A stretch of DNA of 64,000 bases, from assembly GCF_000196895.1 (NCBI RefSeq), contig NC_014297.1:1370119-1434118 (forward strand), in the 5' to 3' direction. The stretch's first letter is position 1. Each line of letters begins with the position of its first letter. The notes beneath the pieces are model-generated. The model was not told the DNA's origin. It saw nothing but the letters and a program-made list of their open reading frames with translations, and did not search any database. The position numbers and the translations under genes are program-made. Origin of the DNA: Halalkalicoccus jeotgali B3. GTDB lineage: Archaea; Halobacteriota; Halobacteria; Halobacteriales; Halalkalicoccaceae. Positions 17,789-26,109 of this stretch are shown here, in pieces.

Positions 17789-18232
17789 TCAGCGGGGCAG
17801 TTCGACCGCCCCGAGCTGTTCGAACAGCCCGAGCATGTCGAAGGTCGCCCACGTCTCGGCGACCCGGCCGTTCTCCAGGCGATGCATGACGTTCCCGGTC
17901 AGGTCGACGCGCGTTCCGGTGGGTTCGATTCCCATGAACTCGCCCTCGTGGGTCCCGGTCTCGGTCGCGCGGAAGGCGACCAGATCACCCGCCGCGACGG
18001 TCTCGTCGAGGGTCATCTCGACGTCCGGAAAGCCCGCCCGCCACATCTCGACTGTCTCCTTGAACCCCTCGGGGCCGCGCTTTTCCTCGGGGATCGACGG
18101 ATCGTGTCTGACGTAGTCGTCGGCGAACAGTTCGTCCGCCGTCGCGTAGTTCCCCTCGTTGACGACCTCCCGGACGAACCGTCGGACGATCGCCTCGTTT
18201 CGTTCAGGATCCGATTTCGCTGTCTGTGCCAT
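17789..18232 (-). CDS. SnoaL-like polyketide-cyclase/ester-cyclase fold protein
   Basis: A 147-residue protein of the SnoaL/NTF2-like fold: NEAIVRRFVREVVNEGNYATADELFADDYVRHDP at the N-terminus (quoted here as the diagnostic first helix and HDP site), FKETVEMWRAGFPDVEMT in the middle, and GNVMHRLENGRVAETWATFD at the end, where the NGRVAE-W pattern is family-typical. In bacteria such proteins cyclise polyketides, but most homologues have unknown roles. TATA-like ctatatac (about 18248-18256) lies about 20 bases upstream of the ATG. Confidence 0.82.
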   Translation of the reverse strand: MAQTAKSDPERNEAIVRRFVREVVNEGNYATADELFADDYVRHDPSIPEEKRGPEGFKETVEMWRAGFPDVEMTLDETVAAGDLVAFRATETGTHEGEFMGIEPTGTRVDLTGNVMHRLENGRVAETWATFDMLGLFEQLGAVELPR

Positions 18233-18326
18233 CTCTCACCACCGTGTGTGTATATAGCACTCGGGCGGGGATAACGCTGTCTCGCCGTGGAAAACCCTGA
18301 TACGCCCGCTCTCCGAAACGAGGCCC

Positions 18327-18803
18327 ATGAGCGAACAGCCGTGGATGGACCGGATCGTCGGCGACCGGATGGCCGTCGACCGGGAGTTCACCGAGCGAGT
18401 CAGTGACTCGCGGTTTTCGAGCCAGCAGTGGGGGTTGATCATGACCGCCACCGAGTTCGAGATCCGCGACCCGGACGAGCCCGAGCGGGCAAAGTTGGTC
18501 GCCAACACCGAGAAACTCTCCCAGATCATGCCCGAACTGGAGAAGATCGACGCCCAATCGGGGGCGATGGGCGGTGCGAGCGAGGCCGGACGGTCCCCCG
18601 ACTCCTCGGGGGGCGTCATCGACTCGATCAAGGGCGCGCTCGGATTCGACAGTGCCGGGGGTGGGGGTAACGATGAGGACCGACAGGCGGCCGAAGCGCT
18701 CACCGCCGAGTACGCAAACCGACTACAGGAACGCCTCGAAGGGCAAGGAAAGTGGGAATCGGCCCGCGAGGCGGCAGCCGAATCGACGTCGGATAGGCCT
18801 TAG
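18327..18803 (+). CDS. Haloarchaeal conserved protein of unknown function
   Basis: A 158-residue acidic soluble protein. The N-terminal part (MDRIVGDRMAVDREFTERV, SSQQWGLIMTATEFEIRDP) and the segment KLVANTEKLSQIMPELEKI are the conserved features; a Gly/Ser-rich flexible stretch (about 75-115) follows and a charged helix closes the chain. I recall the family as DUF5799. No catalytic motif is visible. Its TAG overlaps the stop of the convergent small gene by 4 bases. Confidence 0.78.
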   Translation: MSEQPWMDRIVGDRMAVDREFTERVSDSRFSSQQWGLIMTATEFEIRDPDEPERAKLVANTEKLSQIMPELEKIDAQSGAMGGASEAGRSPDSSGGVIDSIKGALGFDSAGGGGNDEDRQAAEALTAEYANRLQERLEGQGKWESAREAAAESTSDRP

Positions 18804-18949
18804 AGCTCCTCGCCCGCGTGGTGGAGGCTCATCTCGCCGGCCTCGTAGATGTTGATGAGTTCGTTGACGAGCTCGTCGTACGATTCGTCGTCCTCGCGCA
18901 GCGCGTCGAGTCGCTCGATCGTCTCCTCCTCGAGATCGACCTGTGTCAT
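18800..18949 (-). CDS. 49-residue antitoxin-like protein
   Basis: A tiny protein, MTQVDLEEETIERLDAL at the start, then a charged helix DESYDELVNELINIYEA. The strand-helix-helix pattern with Ser-Tyr-Asp-Glu-Leu-Val-Asn is like VapB/ribbon-helix-helix antitoxins (haloarchaeal DUF7557-type proteins). No toxin gene (PIN domain or other) is next to it, so it is an orphan. ATG at 18949 is preferred over longer in-frame starts because a TATA-like ttacaac box (about 18972-18978) lies about 27 bases upstream. Confidence 0.7.
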   Translation of the reverse strand: MTQVDLEEETIERLDALREDDESYDELVNELINIYEAGEMSLHHAGEEL

Positions 18950-19049
18950 ACTCGCCCCTTCGCGGGCTGACGTTGTAAGTGTTGGCCGTGCCGCGGCCGA
19001 ACCAGCAGGCATTTGACCCCCCGAGCGCGAAACTGAGGCAGTTTGGACA

Positions 19050-20543
19050 ATGGGTGAGGATCGGGCCAGTTTCGTCGAGTACGGTATCGAGGACAGACCG
19101 CCGCTTTCGGAATCGATCCTGTTGGGGCTTCAGCACTACCTCACGATGGTCGGCGCGAACATCGCGGTGCCGTTGATCCTCGCGGGCGCGATGGGGATGC
19201 CCGCCGACGTCACCGCGCGGTTCGTCGGCACTTTCTTCGTCGTCTCGGGGGTCGCGACGCTCGCCCAGACGACGCTTGGCAATCGCTATCCCATCGTTCA
19301 GGGTGCGCCCTTCTCGATGCTCGCGCCCGCCTTGGCGATCATCGCCGTCGTCGGGACGATCCCCGGTGAACCCGCCTGGCAGACCGACCTGCGCTCGCTG
19401 CAGGGGGCGATCATCGCCGCCGCCGTCGTCCAGATCGCAATCGGCTATCTCGGCCTGATCGGCCGCATTCGGAGGTTCCTCTCGCCCGTGGTGATCGCCC
19501 CCACGATCGCGCTGATCGGGCTGGCGCTCTTCGACGCCCCTCAGATCACCGCCGCGAACCAGGACTGGTTCCTGTTGGGGCTCACGGTGGGGTTGATCGT
19601 GCTGTTCTCGCAGTACCTGAAGACCAGAAACCGGGCGTTCCAGCTCTTTCCAGTCATCCTCGGGATCACCATCGCGTGGACGGTCGCCGCCGTCCTCTCG
19701 GTCGTCGGCGTCTATTCGCCCGACTCGGCGGGCTACGTCGCACTCGGGCAGGTCGCCGCCGCGCCCGCCCTGATGCCGATCTACCCCTTCCAGTGGGGCC
19801 TGCCCCGCTTCGAGTTCGCGCTCGTCGTGGGCATGGTCGCGGGGGTGCTGGCCTCGATCATCGAGAGCTTCGGGGACTATCAGGCGGTCGCGCGTCTGAC
19901 CGGCGCGGGCGCGCCGAGCGAGAAGCGCATCAACCACGGGATCGGCATGGAGGGGCTGATGAACGTCTTTTCAGGTGTTATGGGCACCGGCGGCTCGACC
20001 TCCTACTCGGAGAACATCGGCGCGATCGGCCTCACCGGGGTCGCCTCGCGGTACGTCGTGCAGGTCGGCGCGGCGATCATGCTCGTCGTCGGGTTCGTCG
20101 GGTATTTCGGCCAACTGGTCGCGACCATCCCCGACCCGATCATCGGCGGCCTGTTCGTCGCGATGTTCGGCCAGATCGTCGCGGTCGGGATCAGCACGCT
20201 GAAACACGTCGATCTCGATTCCCAGCGAAACGTCTTCATCGTCGGTTTCGCGCTGTTCGTCGGCCTCTCGATCCCCCAGTACATGGCGAACTTCGAGAGC
20301 GCAGCGGCCTTCCGTGAACTGGCTGCCGGCGTTTCGCCCGTGCTGGGATCGCCCCTGTTCGCCGACACGGTCTTCGTCATCGGCGGCACCGGCATGGCCG
20401 TCGGCGGGCTGGTGGCGCTCGTACTGGACAACACGATCCCGGGCACCCGAAAGGAGCGCGGGCTCGAACAGTGGGACGAACACACCGAGGACGAGACGGC
20501 CTTCGAGAGCGCCTGGGAGCGCTTCCGACAGACCGCGGACTGA
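19050..20543 (+). CDS. Uracil/xanthine permease, NCS2 family
   Basis: A 497-residue nucleobase:cation symporter with about 12-14 transmembrane helices. Conserved NCS2 elements: LGLQHYLTMVGANIAVPL in the first helix, TLGNRYPIVQGAPFSML, and the ESFGDYQAVARLTG signature (about 270-283) in which the Glu binds the base. The loop GTGGSTSYSENIGAIGLTGVASR is also typical. Cytoplasmic C-terminal tail is acidic. The choice among uracil, xanthine and guanine is not decided by sequence alone. Convergent with the SRPBCC gene. Confidence 0.92.
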   Translation: MGEDRASFVEYGIEDRPPLSESILLGLQHYLTMVGANIAVPLILAGAMGMPADVTARFVGTFFVVSGVATLAQTTLGNRYPIVQGAPFSMLAPALAIIAVVGTIPGEPAWQTDLRSLQGAIIAAAVVQIAIGYLGLIGRIRRFLSPVVIAPTIALIGLALFDAPQITAANQDWFLLGLTVGLIVLFSQYLKTRNRAFQLFPVILGITIAWTVAAVLSVVGVYSPDSAGYVALGQVAAAPALMPIYPFQWGLPRFEFALVVGMVAGVLASIIESFGDYQAVARLTGAGAPSEKRINHGIGMEGLMNVFSGVMGTGGSTSYSENIGAIGLTGVASRYVVQVGAAIMLVVGFVGYFGQLVATIPDPIIGGLFVAMFGQIVAVGISTLKHVDLDSQRNVFIVGFALFVGLSIPQYMANFESAAAFRELAAGVSPVLGSPLFADTVFVIGGTGMAVGGLVALVLDNTIPGTRKERGLEQWDEHTEDETAFESAWERFRQTAD

Positions 20544-20594
20544 CAGCGCGTCGGGACCTGCGCTGGGGGCGCTACTCACCGAAAAAGTGTGCGT

Positions 20595-21050
20595 TTACGC
20601 CGCTTGGGGCGTCTTTCGCTCGGCTTCCATGATCGTCTTGAGGTTCGCGAGCATCGTCTCGACCTCGCGTTCGTTGTACTTCCTCACGACGGGTCTAAGT
20701 ACCGTATCGAGCACTTTCGACGGGAAGGCAACGTCCATCACGCACGTAAAGCGCGTCCCGCCGTTTTCCGGCTCGAAGGTGTAATGCATGCTGCCCTCGA
20801 TCTCCCCGCTCATCTCGTAGACGCGCCGTTCGTGGGGGACGAACTCGACGTCCTCGAAGCGCCCGTCGATCGGGATGCCGACCATCTTGAACCGGAACTT
20901 CCCGCGGTGGCCGCCGCTCGGTACCGCCTCGACGTTCTCGATCCTCTGGAGACTCGGCATCACGTTCAGGTGATTTTCGGGCGACCCCATGTACTCGAAC
21001 ACCCGTTCCGGCCGCGCGTCCATCCAAATATCTCTCTCGATTGTGACCAT
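20595..21050 (-). CDS. SRPBCC (START-like) family protein
   Basis: A 151-residue protein of the helix-grip fold, with a deep hydrophobic cavity in known members. Seen: MVTIERDIWMDARPERVFEYMGSP opening (diagnostic start and first helix), EGSMHYTFEPENGGTRFTCVMD strands, and a long C-terminal helix VRKYNEREVETMLANLKTIME. It resembles the CoxG/polyketide-cyclase-2 branch. The ligand is unknown. A TATA-like actatatgg (about 21111-21119) is 60 bases upstream, so a short leader is likely. Confidence 0.82.
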   Translation of the reverse strand: MVTIERDIWMDARPERVFEYMGSPENHLNVMPSLQRIENVEAVPSGGHRGKFRFKMVGIPIDGRFEDVEFVPHERRVYEMSGEIEGSMHYTFEPENGGTRFTCVMDVAFPSKVLDTVLRPVVRKYNEREVETMLANLKTIMEAERKTPQAA

Positions 21051-21185
21051 CTACTCCTCTCCGACCACCGAACCCCGGCGTCGACCGCCGTCGATTCCGG
21101 TGATCCGACGTACTATATGGCGCGCTGAGAGCATAAACGCTGCTACCTCGGCGCGGTCGGGGACCGAATCCCGACTCCGGCGCGT

Positions 21186-21752
21186 TCAGGCCACGTCTCG
21201 CCACTTGATCGAACAGCCCCGCGAGGGCCGTTCTTCAACCGAGACTGCCTCGCCCGCGAGCAGTTGCTCGATGGCCTCGCGGAGGTCGTGTTCGCTCGGC
21301 TCGGCGTCGGGGTCGTGGGCGTCGTCGACCCGGCCGTGGTAGGCGAGCCGGAACTCGCCGTTTTCCCGTCGGAACAAAAAGGGGTCGGGCGTACAGACCG
21401 CGCCGTAGGCGCGCGCGACCGCCTGGGACTCGTCGCGCAGGTAGGCGTCGTACCCGATGGATCCGTCGGCGACCAGCTCTTTCATGCGGTCGAACGAATC
21501 TTCTGGGTATTCCTCGGCGTCGTTCGCGTTGATTCCGACGACCGCGACCTTCTCGTACTCGCGTCCGAGTTCGTTCAGCGGTTCGATCTTCGCCTTCGCG
21601 TACGGACAGTGATTGCAGGTGAAAACGACGAGCAGCGCCTCGCGGTCCGCGAACTCCTCGGGCGAGTGGGTTTTCCCGTCGGTTCCGGGCAGTTCGAACT
21701 CGGGGGCCCGATCACCGCGTTCGAGGTCGCTGTCGGATTTCTGGAGCGCCAT
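21186..21752 (-). CDS. Thioredoxin-fold redoxin (AhpC/TSA-like)
   Basis: A 188-residue thioredoxin-fold protein. The opening DRAPEFELPGTDGKTHS is peroxiredoxin-like, the active-site region is FTCNHCPYAKA with a CxxC pair, and the end carries GCSIKW, which is conserved in this redoxin subgroup and places a third Cys near the C-terminus. Probably a cytosolic thiol oxidoreductase or peroxidase. ATG at 21752 is preferred to an upstream TTG. Codirectional with the EamA-like gene 42 bases upstream. Confidence 0.86.
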   Translation of the reverse strand: MALQKSDSDLERGDRAPEFELPGTDGKTHSPEEFADREALLVVFTCNHCPYAKAKIEPLNELGREYEKVAVVGINANDAEEYPEDSFDRMKELVADGSIGYDAYLRDESQAVARAYGAVCTPDPFLFRRENGEFRLAYHGRVDDAHDPDAEPSEHDLREAIEQLLAGEAVSVEERPSRGCSIKWRDVA

Positions 21753-21794
21753 ACCGAATCTCGGGGCCGCGAGGGACAAAAGCGTTGATTCGAA

Positions 21795-22211
21795 TCACTC
21801 GACGGCGGTGAGGTAGACCGCCAGAACGGCGAAGCCGATCCCGGCGACTTTTCGGGCGGTGATCGCCTCGTCAAGCGCGACGAATCCGACCAGCGAGCTC
21901 GTGACGAGGAACATCCCGAAGATCGGAACGACGACGCTGACCGGCCCCATCGAGAGCGCCCGGTAGTACGCGAGAATGCCCACGGCAAGACAGATTCCGG
22001 CGGCGTACATATAGGGCGCGTCGGGGTGGGTGAGATACTCGGCGACGGGTTCGTTCGAGAAGACGACCACCACGAACGCGGCGACGACGAGCATGGAGTT
22101 CGAGACGATGACCGCGACGTTGCTCGGCACCTCCGTCGTCGCGATGCTCATCAGCGGTGCGACGAACGTGTACGCCACCAGTCCCACCAGCGCCCACAGT
22201 AAGTAGTTCAT
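21795..22211 (-). CDS. Half-size EamA/DMT-type membrane transporter
   Basis: A 138-residue membrane protein with five predicted helices, corresponding to one EamA repeat (full transporters have two). Seen: ALVGLVAYTFVAPLMSIA, the conserved SMGPVSVVVPIFGM loop-helix with its Pro, and LDEAITARKVAGIGFAVLAV near the end. Single-repeat members act as dimers, like small multidrug resistance proteins. The substrate is unknown. It starts divergently from the Lrp regulator. Confidence 0.85.
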   Translation of the reverse strand: MNYLLWALVGLVAYTFVAPLMSIATTEVPSNVAVIVSNSMLVVAAFVVVVFSNEPVAEYLTHPDAPYMYAAGICLAVGILAYYRALSMGPVSVVVPIFGMFLVTSSLVGFVALDEAITARKVAGIGFAVLAVYLTAVE

Positions 22212-22312
22212 ACCGACCCTATCGGTGCCGGTTCGGTATGCGTTGCGATCCCGGCAGGGGCGAATATCCGGCTAGAGGGAAGCCTTAACCCGCTGCCCTT
22301 TGCTCTCCCTGT

Positions 22313-22801
22313 ATGGAAGCGAAACGCGAACTGCTCGACGTCCTCTGTACGAACGCCCGTACCGAGACGGCGGATCTCGCGCGCCAGACCGGCCTTTCCG
22401 AGGACGAAGTCGAGACGGCGATCGCCGACCTCGAAGGCGAGGGAACGATCCGGGGCTATCAGGCGATCGTCGACTGGGAAGCCGTCGACGAGGACCACGC
22501 CCGCGCCGCGGTCGAACTCAACGTCACGCTGGATCGTGAAACGGGCTACGCGGAGGTTTCAGAACGCCTCGCGAAGTTCCCCGAAGTGTCCTCCTTGCAT
22601 CTGGTCAGCGGGAACTACGATTTCCTGATGATCGTCGAGGCGGGTTCAGTGCGCAAGATCTCCCGGTTCGTCAGCGAGAAGGTCGCACCGGTCCCCGAGG
22701 TGACCCAAACGGTGACACACTTCGTCATGGAGACGTACAAGGAGGGCGGTATCGGGATGAACGGCGGCGACGACGACGACCGCCTGTCGGTTTCGCCATG
22801 A
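22313..22801 (+). CDS. Lrp/AsnC-family transcriptional regulator
   Basis: A 162-residue regulator. An N-terminal winged helix-turn-helix (ETADLARQTGLSEDEVETAI, about 20-39) is followed by the RAM ligand-binding domain with FPEVSSLHLVSGNYDFLMIVE (about 85-105, the allosteric core). Such regulators sense amino acids and act on local metabolic genes. A TATA-like ccttaacc (22283-22290) is about 28 bases before the ATG. The aminotransferase gene follows in the same direction after an unusual 123-base spacer and is the likely partner. Confidence 0.93.
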   Translation: MEAKRELLDVLCTNARTETADLARQTGLSEDEVETAIADLEGEGTIRGYQAIVDWEAVDEDHARAAVELNVTLDRETGYAEVSERLAKFPEVSSLHLVSGNYDFLMIVEAGSVRKISRFVSEKVAPVPEVTQTVTHFVMETYKEGGIGMNGGDDDDRLSVSP

Positions 22802-22845
22802 AGGTGATCGGATACCCCGTCGCCTCCGAATCCCCGCTCTATTGC

Positions 22846-22880
22846 GCTCACGAGTGCCAGACGGGGTGGCTGTCGTGAGC
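22846..22880. repeat. Hairpin in the Lrp-aminotransferase spacer
   Basis: Perfect 8-base inverted repeat, gctcacga (22846-22853) and tcgtgagc (22873-22880), 19 bases apart. It lies in the 123-base spacer between the regulator and the aminotransferase. A 26-codon frame (ATG at 22798, overlapping the Lrp stop as ATGA) ends inside the right arm. Structure is seen; a function as attenuator or operator is inference. Confidence 0.5.
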
Positions 22881-22924
22881 ACGGTCGCAGCGGAGCTGCT
22901 CCCTGCTCACAAGGACTACACGAG

Positions 22925-24070
22925 GTGGTCCTCGTGAGGACCTCCGAACGTATCGGACGGGTCCCGCCGTCGGGCATCAGGAAGTTCTTCGAACTCGCAG
23001 AGGAGCGCGAGGACGTCATCTCGCTCGGGGTGGGCGAGCCCGACTTCTCGGCACCGTGGGCCGCCCGCGATGCCGCCATCGCCTCCCTCGAACGGGGCCG
23101 GACCTCCTACACCGCAAACCGGGGAATGTACGACCTCCGAGAAGCGATCGCGGACCACTGCGCGGAGCGCTACGACCTGCGCTACGACCCCGACGAGGAG
23201 ATCCTCGTGACGACGGGCGTCAGCGAGGGCGTCGACGTGGCGCTGCGAGCACTGGTCGACCCCGGCGACCGGGTCGCGATGGTCGATCCCTCCTACGTCT
23301 CCTACCGGCCGGGAGTGTTACTGGCCGACGGCGAGCCCCTGCCCGTGCGAACCCGCGAGAACGAGCACTTTCGCCTGACATACGAGGCCCTCGACCGGGC
23401 GGGCGCGAGCGAGGCCGATCTGCTCATCCTGTGTTACCCGAACAACCCCACGGGCGCGGTCATGCACGAGGAGCACCTCGAACCCGTCGCGGAGTTCTGC
23501 CGCGAACACGACCTTCGGGTGCTCTCGGACGAGATCTACGCTGACCTCACCTACTCGGGTGAGCACACCTCGATCGCCACTCTCGACGGAATGCGCGAGC
23601 GAACGATCGTCTTCAACGGCTTCTCGAAAGCCTACGCGATGACCGGGCTTCGCCTCGGCTACGCGCTCGGCCCCGCGGAGGGAATCGGGGCGATGAACCG
23701 CATTCACCAGTACTCGATGCTCTCGGCCCCGACGACCGCCCAGCACGCCGCCCTCGAAGCCTTGGTGAGCTGTGATGACGACGTCGAGGAGATGGTGAGC
23801 GCGTTCAACCGCCGCCGGCGGTTCGTCCTTTCTCGCTTCTCGGAGATGGGCCTGGACTGCTTCGAGGCCCAGGGGGCGTTCTACGTCTTTCCGGAGGTCC
23901 CCGGCGACGACGAGGCGTTCGCGGAGGGACTGCTCGAAGACCAAGGCGTGGCGGTCGTTCCGGGTTCGGTCTTCGGCGAGGCCGGCGAGGGCCACCTCCG
24001 TGTGTCGTACGCAAGCGGTCTTCCCCAGTTGAAGGAGGCGATGAACCGGCTGGAGGCGTTCCTCGCCTGA
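22925..24070 (+). CDS. PLP-dependent class I/II aminotransferase
   Basis: An aspartate/aromatic-type aminotransferase (subgroup I-gamma). Seen: SLGVGEPDFSAPWAARDAA, substrate-side TSYTANRGMYDLREAI, PLP-contact YPNNPTGAV, LSDEIYADL, and the PLP Lys in FNGFSKAYAMTGLRLGY (about residue 236). Start is uncertain between GTG 22925 and GTG 22934; conserved sequence begins at SERIGRVPPSGI just after. Pairing with an Lrp regulator suggests amino-acid responsive control. The exact amino donor is unknown. Confidence 0.92.
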   Translation: MVLVRTSERIGRVPPSGIRKFFELAEEREDVISLGVGEPDFSAPWAARDAAIASLERGRTSYTANRGMYDLREAIADHCAERYDLRYDPDEEILVTTGVSEGVDVALRALVDPGDRVAMVDPSYVSYRPGVLLADGEPLPVRTRENEHFRLTYEALDRAGASEADLLILCYPNNPTGAVMHEEHLEPVAEFCREHDLRVLSDEIYADLTYSGEHTSIATLDGMRERTIVFNGFSKAYAMTGLRLGYALGPAEGIGAMNRIHQYSMLSAPTTAQHAALEALVSCDDDVEEMVSAFNRRRRFVLSRFSEMGLDCFEAQGAFYVFPEVPGDDEAFAEGLLEDQGVAVVPGSVFGEAGEGHLRVSYASGLPQLKEAMNRLEAFLA

Positions 24071-24175
24071 CCGGCGGTTCGTCCGTCACGATCCCCGCCG
24101 AACCGGCGCTCGCGGTCGAATCGCCCCCTTCGGCCGAAGCGTACTACGTCGAGAGGCCCTGATGTCGGATGTGCC

Positions 24176-24397
24176 TCATGGCTGCGTTTCGGCCATCAGA
24201 CGCTCGAAATGGTCCAGTCTTCGACGTGACGGGCAGATCGATTCTTGTGGGGAGTCGGCGTGGTCGTCCGAGACGACCGTGTGACCGGAGTGACAGTGGT
24301 GCTCGATGGCCAGCCGCGAGACCTTGACGCGGCCGTATCCGTCGTCCGTACTCGCGGTCCAGTCACAGTCGGTGCAGTGGAGGGTGATATAATCCAT
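24176..24397 (-). CDS. Small Cys/His-rich protein (haloarchaeal conserved)
   Basis: A 73-residue protein with CTDCDW near the start and a second metal-ligand cluster IEHHCHSGH, together suggesting one zinc site. The segment VKVSRLAIEHH is a short amphipathic helix and the C-terminal helix is charged. I recall a DUF annotation in haloarchaea but no function. A TATA-like gtatttag (about 24413-24420) is near the ATG. It stands alone between two unrelated genes. Confidence 0.7.
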   Translation of the reverse strand: MDYITLHCTDCDWTASTDDGYGRVKVSRLAIEHHCHSGHTVVSDDHADSPQESICPSRRRLDHFERLMAETQP

Positions 24398-24490
24398 GCG
24401 GAGTCGGACCCGCTAAATACTGACTTTGGGATACCAAGGTGATTAAGACGACACCGATAGCGTATTTCCCTCACCGTCCGTGAACCGAGC

Positions 24491-25459
24491 ATGGTTCGGA
24501 TCCTCTCGGATGCGGACGTCGACGTGCTTCTCGACCTCGAAGGCCTCCTCCCCGTCGTCGAGGAGGCCTTCGTCAAACAGGGCCGCGGCGAGGTCGAGCG
24601 CCCCGATCGCCCGCACTTTCCGGTCGGCGTGGGACTGGAATCGGACGACCCCCTCGGGACCGGGCTGACCATGCCCGCGTATATCCACGGTGAGGAGTGC
24701 TATGCGACGAAACTCGCGAGCGTCCACCCCGATAATCCCGACCGGGGGCTGGCGACGGTCAACGCCCAGATCGCCGTCACTGACGCCCGAACGGGGCAAG
24801 CGAGGGCGTACATGGACGGTACACGGGTGACCGGTGCACGCACCGGCTGTATCGGCGGACTGGCCGCCCGCGATCTCGCTGGCGACCCGCTCACGGTGGG
24901 CGTCATCGGCGCGGGCACGCAGGCCCGCTGGGGGGTTCGCGCCATCGCCACCGGAAGTAGTGTCGAATCCGTTCGGATCCACTCGCCGAGCGACTCGCGA
25001 GAGCGCTGTGCGAGCGACCTCGCGGGTCGCGGGCTCCCGGCAAAGGCCGTCGACTCGCCGACGGAGGCCGTCACCGGCGCCGACGTGGTCCTGACGGCGA
25101 CACCGAGCGAACAGCCGGTGTTCCCGGGGAACGCGCTCGAACCCGACGCGCTGGTCGTCGCCGTCGGGGCCTACAACGGGGCGATGCGCGAACTCGACGC
25201 CGAGACGATCGAACGGGCCGAAGCGGTGCTCGCGGACGTCCCCGAGGAGGTTATCCGCACGGGCGACCTGCGCGAAAGCGGCCTCGAAGTCGGGGACCTC
25301 GTCCCCTTTGCCGACGTTTTCGAGGGGCGTTTTTCCCGGCCCAACGGGATCGTCGTCCTCTGCAGCGTCGGTTCTGCGGTGCTCGACGCCGCGACGGCCA
25401 CCCATCTGGTCGAACGTGCCGAGCGCGAGGAAGTCGGAACGACTGTCGATATCGAATGA
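24491..25459 (+). CDS. Ornithine cyclodeaminase / mu-crystallin family dehydrogenase
   Basis: A 322-residue NAD(P)-dependent enzyme. Family members are ornithine cyclodeaminase, alanine dehydrogenase or imine reductases. Seen: LTMPAYIHGEECYATKLASVHPDN with the substrate Lys, DGTRVTGARTGCIGGLAARDLA, and the Rossmann motif VGVIGAGTQARWG (about 136-148). Archaeal alanine dehydrogenase belongs here, so alanine is a plausible substrate; it sits 0.4 kb after the Lrp-aminotransferase unit. A TATA-like gtatttcc (24463-24470) is about 25 bases before the ATG. Confidence 0.88.
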   Translation: MVRILSDADVDVLLDLEGLLPVVEEAFVKQGRGEVERPDRPHFPVGVGLESDDPLGTGLTMPAYIHGEECYATKLASVHPDNPDRGLATVNAQIAVTDARTGQARAYMDGTRVTGARTGCIGGLAARDLAGDPLTVGVIGAGTQARWGVRAIATGSSVESVRIHSPSDSRERCASDLAGRGLPAKAVDSPTEAVTGADVVLTATPSEQPVFPGNALEPDALVVAVGAYNGAMRELDAETIERAEAVLADVPEEVIRTGDLRESGLEVGDLVPFADVFEGRFSRPNGIVVLCSVGSAVLDAATATHLVERAEREEVGTTVDIE

Positions 25460-25562
25460 TGGAGTATGTCCCGCTCCCTCACAGCGGAGGGCCTCGTGGC
25501 CTCGGTAAACGACCCTGAAATCGATATAGTGCGACGAAAAGTCGAACGAGCGGGCGATCCAC

Positions 25563-25841
25563 TCACGCGGGTCGCTCGGTGGGCTCGGTTTCCGCGTCCT
25601 CCCTCAGCGGTTCGCCTTTGTAGGTGTTGATGCCGAGCAGCCGGTTCATCGGGCATTTCTGGGTGAGACCGGTCACCGTCAGGACCGCCCCGACGACGAG
25701 GCTTACCACGATCAGGACGGGCGCGAGAGCGATCATCCCGAGTGCCGCTGCGATCCCGACGAGCACGAGCACCGGTCCGACGACCAATCGAACTCCCCGG
25801 TCCCAGCTACCGACATTTTTCTCTTTCGGATAGAATCTCAT
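25563..25841 (-). CDS. Inner membrane protein, DUF2892/YgaP-like
   Basis: A 92-residue membrane protein with a basic N-terminus (MRFYPKEKNVGSWDRGVRLV), two transmembrane helices and the CPMNRLLGINTY motif after the second helix. Members are often fused to, or found with, rhodanese domains, and the Cys may take part in sulfur transfer. No rhodanese gene is adjacent here. A TATA-like ttaaaata (about 25885-25893) lies about 45 bases upstream, giving a short leader. Confidence 0.8.
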   Translation of the reverse strand: MRFYPKEKNVGSWDRGVRLVVGPVLVLVGIAAALGMIALAPVLIVVSLVVGAVLTVTGLTQKCPMNRLLGINTYKGEPLREDAETEPTERPA

Positions 25842-26109
25842 TTCACTCCGCCATGTGAGGATAACCCTTCCGTAGAGATAAGTCCTATTTTAATCATGAG
25901 TATATACTTTTATGGGTATTTAAACTCACACTCTGGTGTTATTATACGCGAAGGAGTACGAAACGCGAATCGGAAGACGATCTGGATCGGTCGGTCCGTT
26001 CGAAGGACGGGAATGCCGATCGATCGTGAGTCGGCGGGCTGGCTCGCTCGGCGCGAGACGGCGCGAACGCGTAGGCTTATGCGCGAATCGGTGCATGGTA
26101 TACGCGAAC
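25842..26109. other. AT-rich divergent spacer before dhaKLM
   Basis: About 268 bases. The left half is AT-rich and contains a perfect 10-base palindrome agtatatact (25899-25908). The right half is G+C-rich. A TATA-like gcttatgc (about 26074-26081) lies about 30 bases before the dhaK ATG. I see no convincing gene here. Confidence 0.5.

Noticed and set aside
18800-18949. Toxin-antitoxin pair at the 49-residue antitoxin-like gene
   Set aside because: No PIN, RelE or other toxin-like gene lies on either side; the neighbours are a conserved acidic protein and a nucleobase permease.
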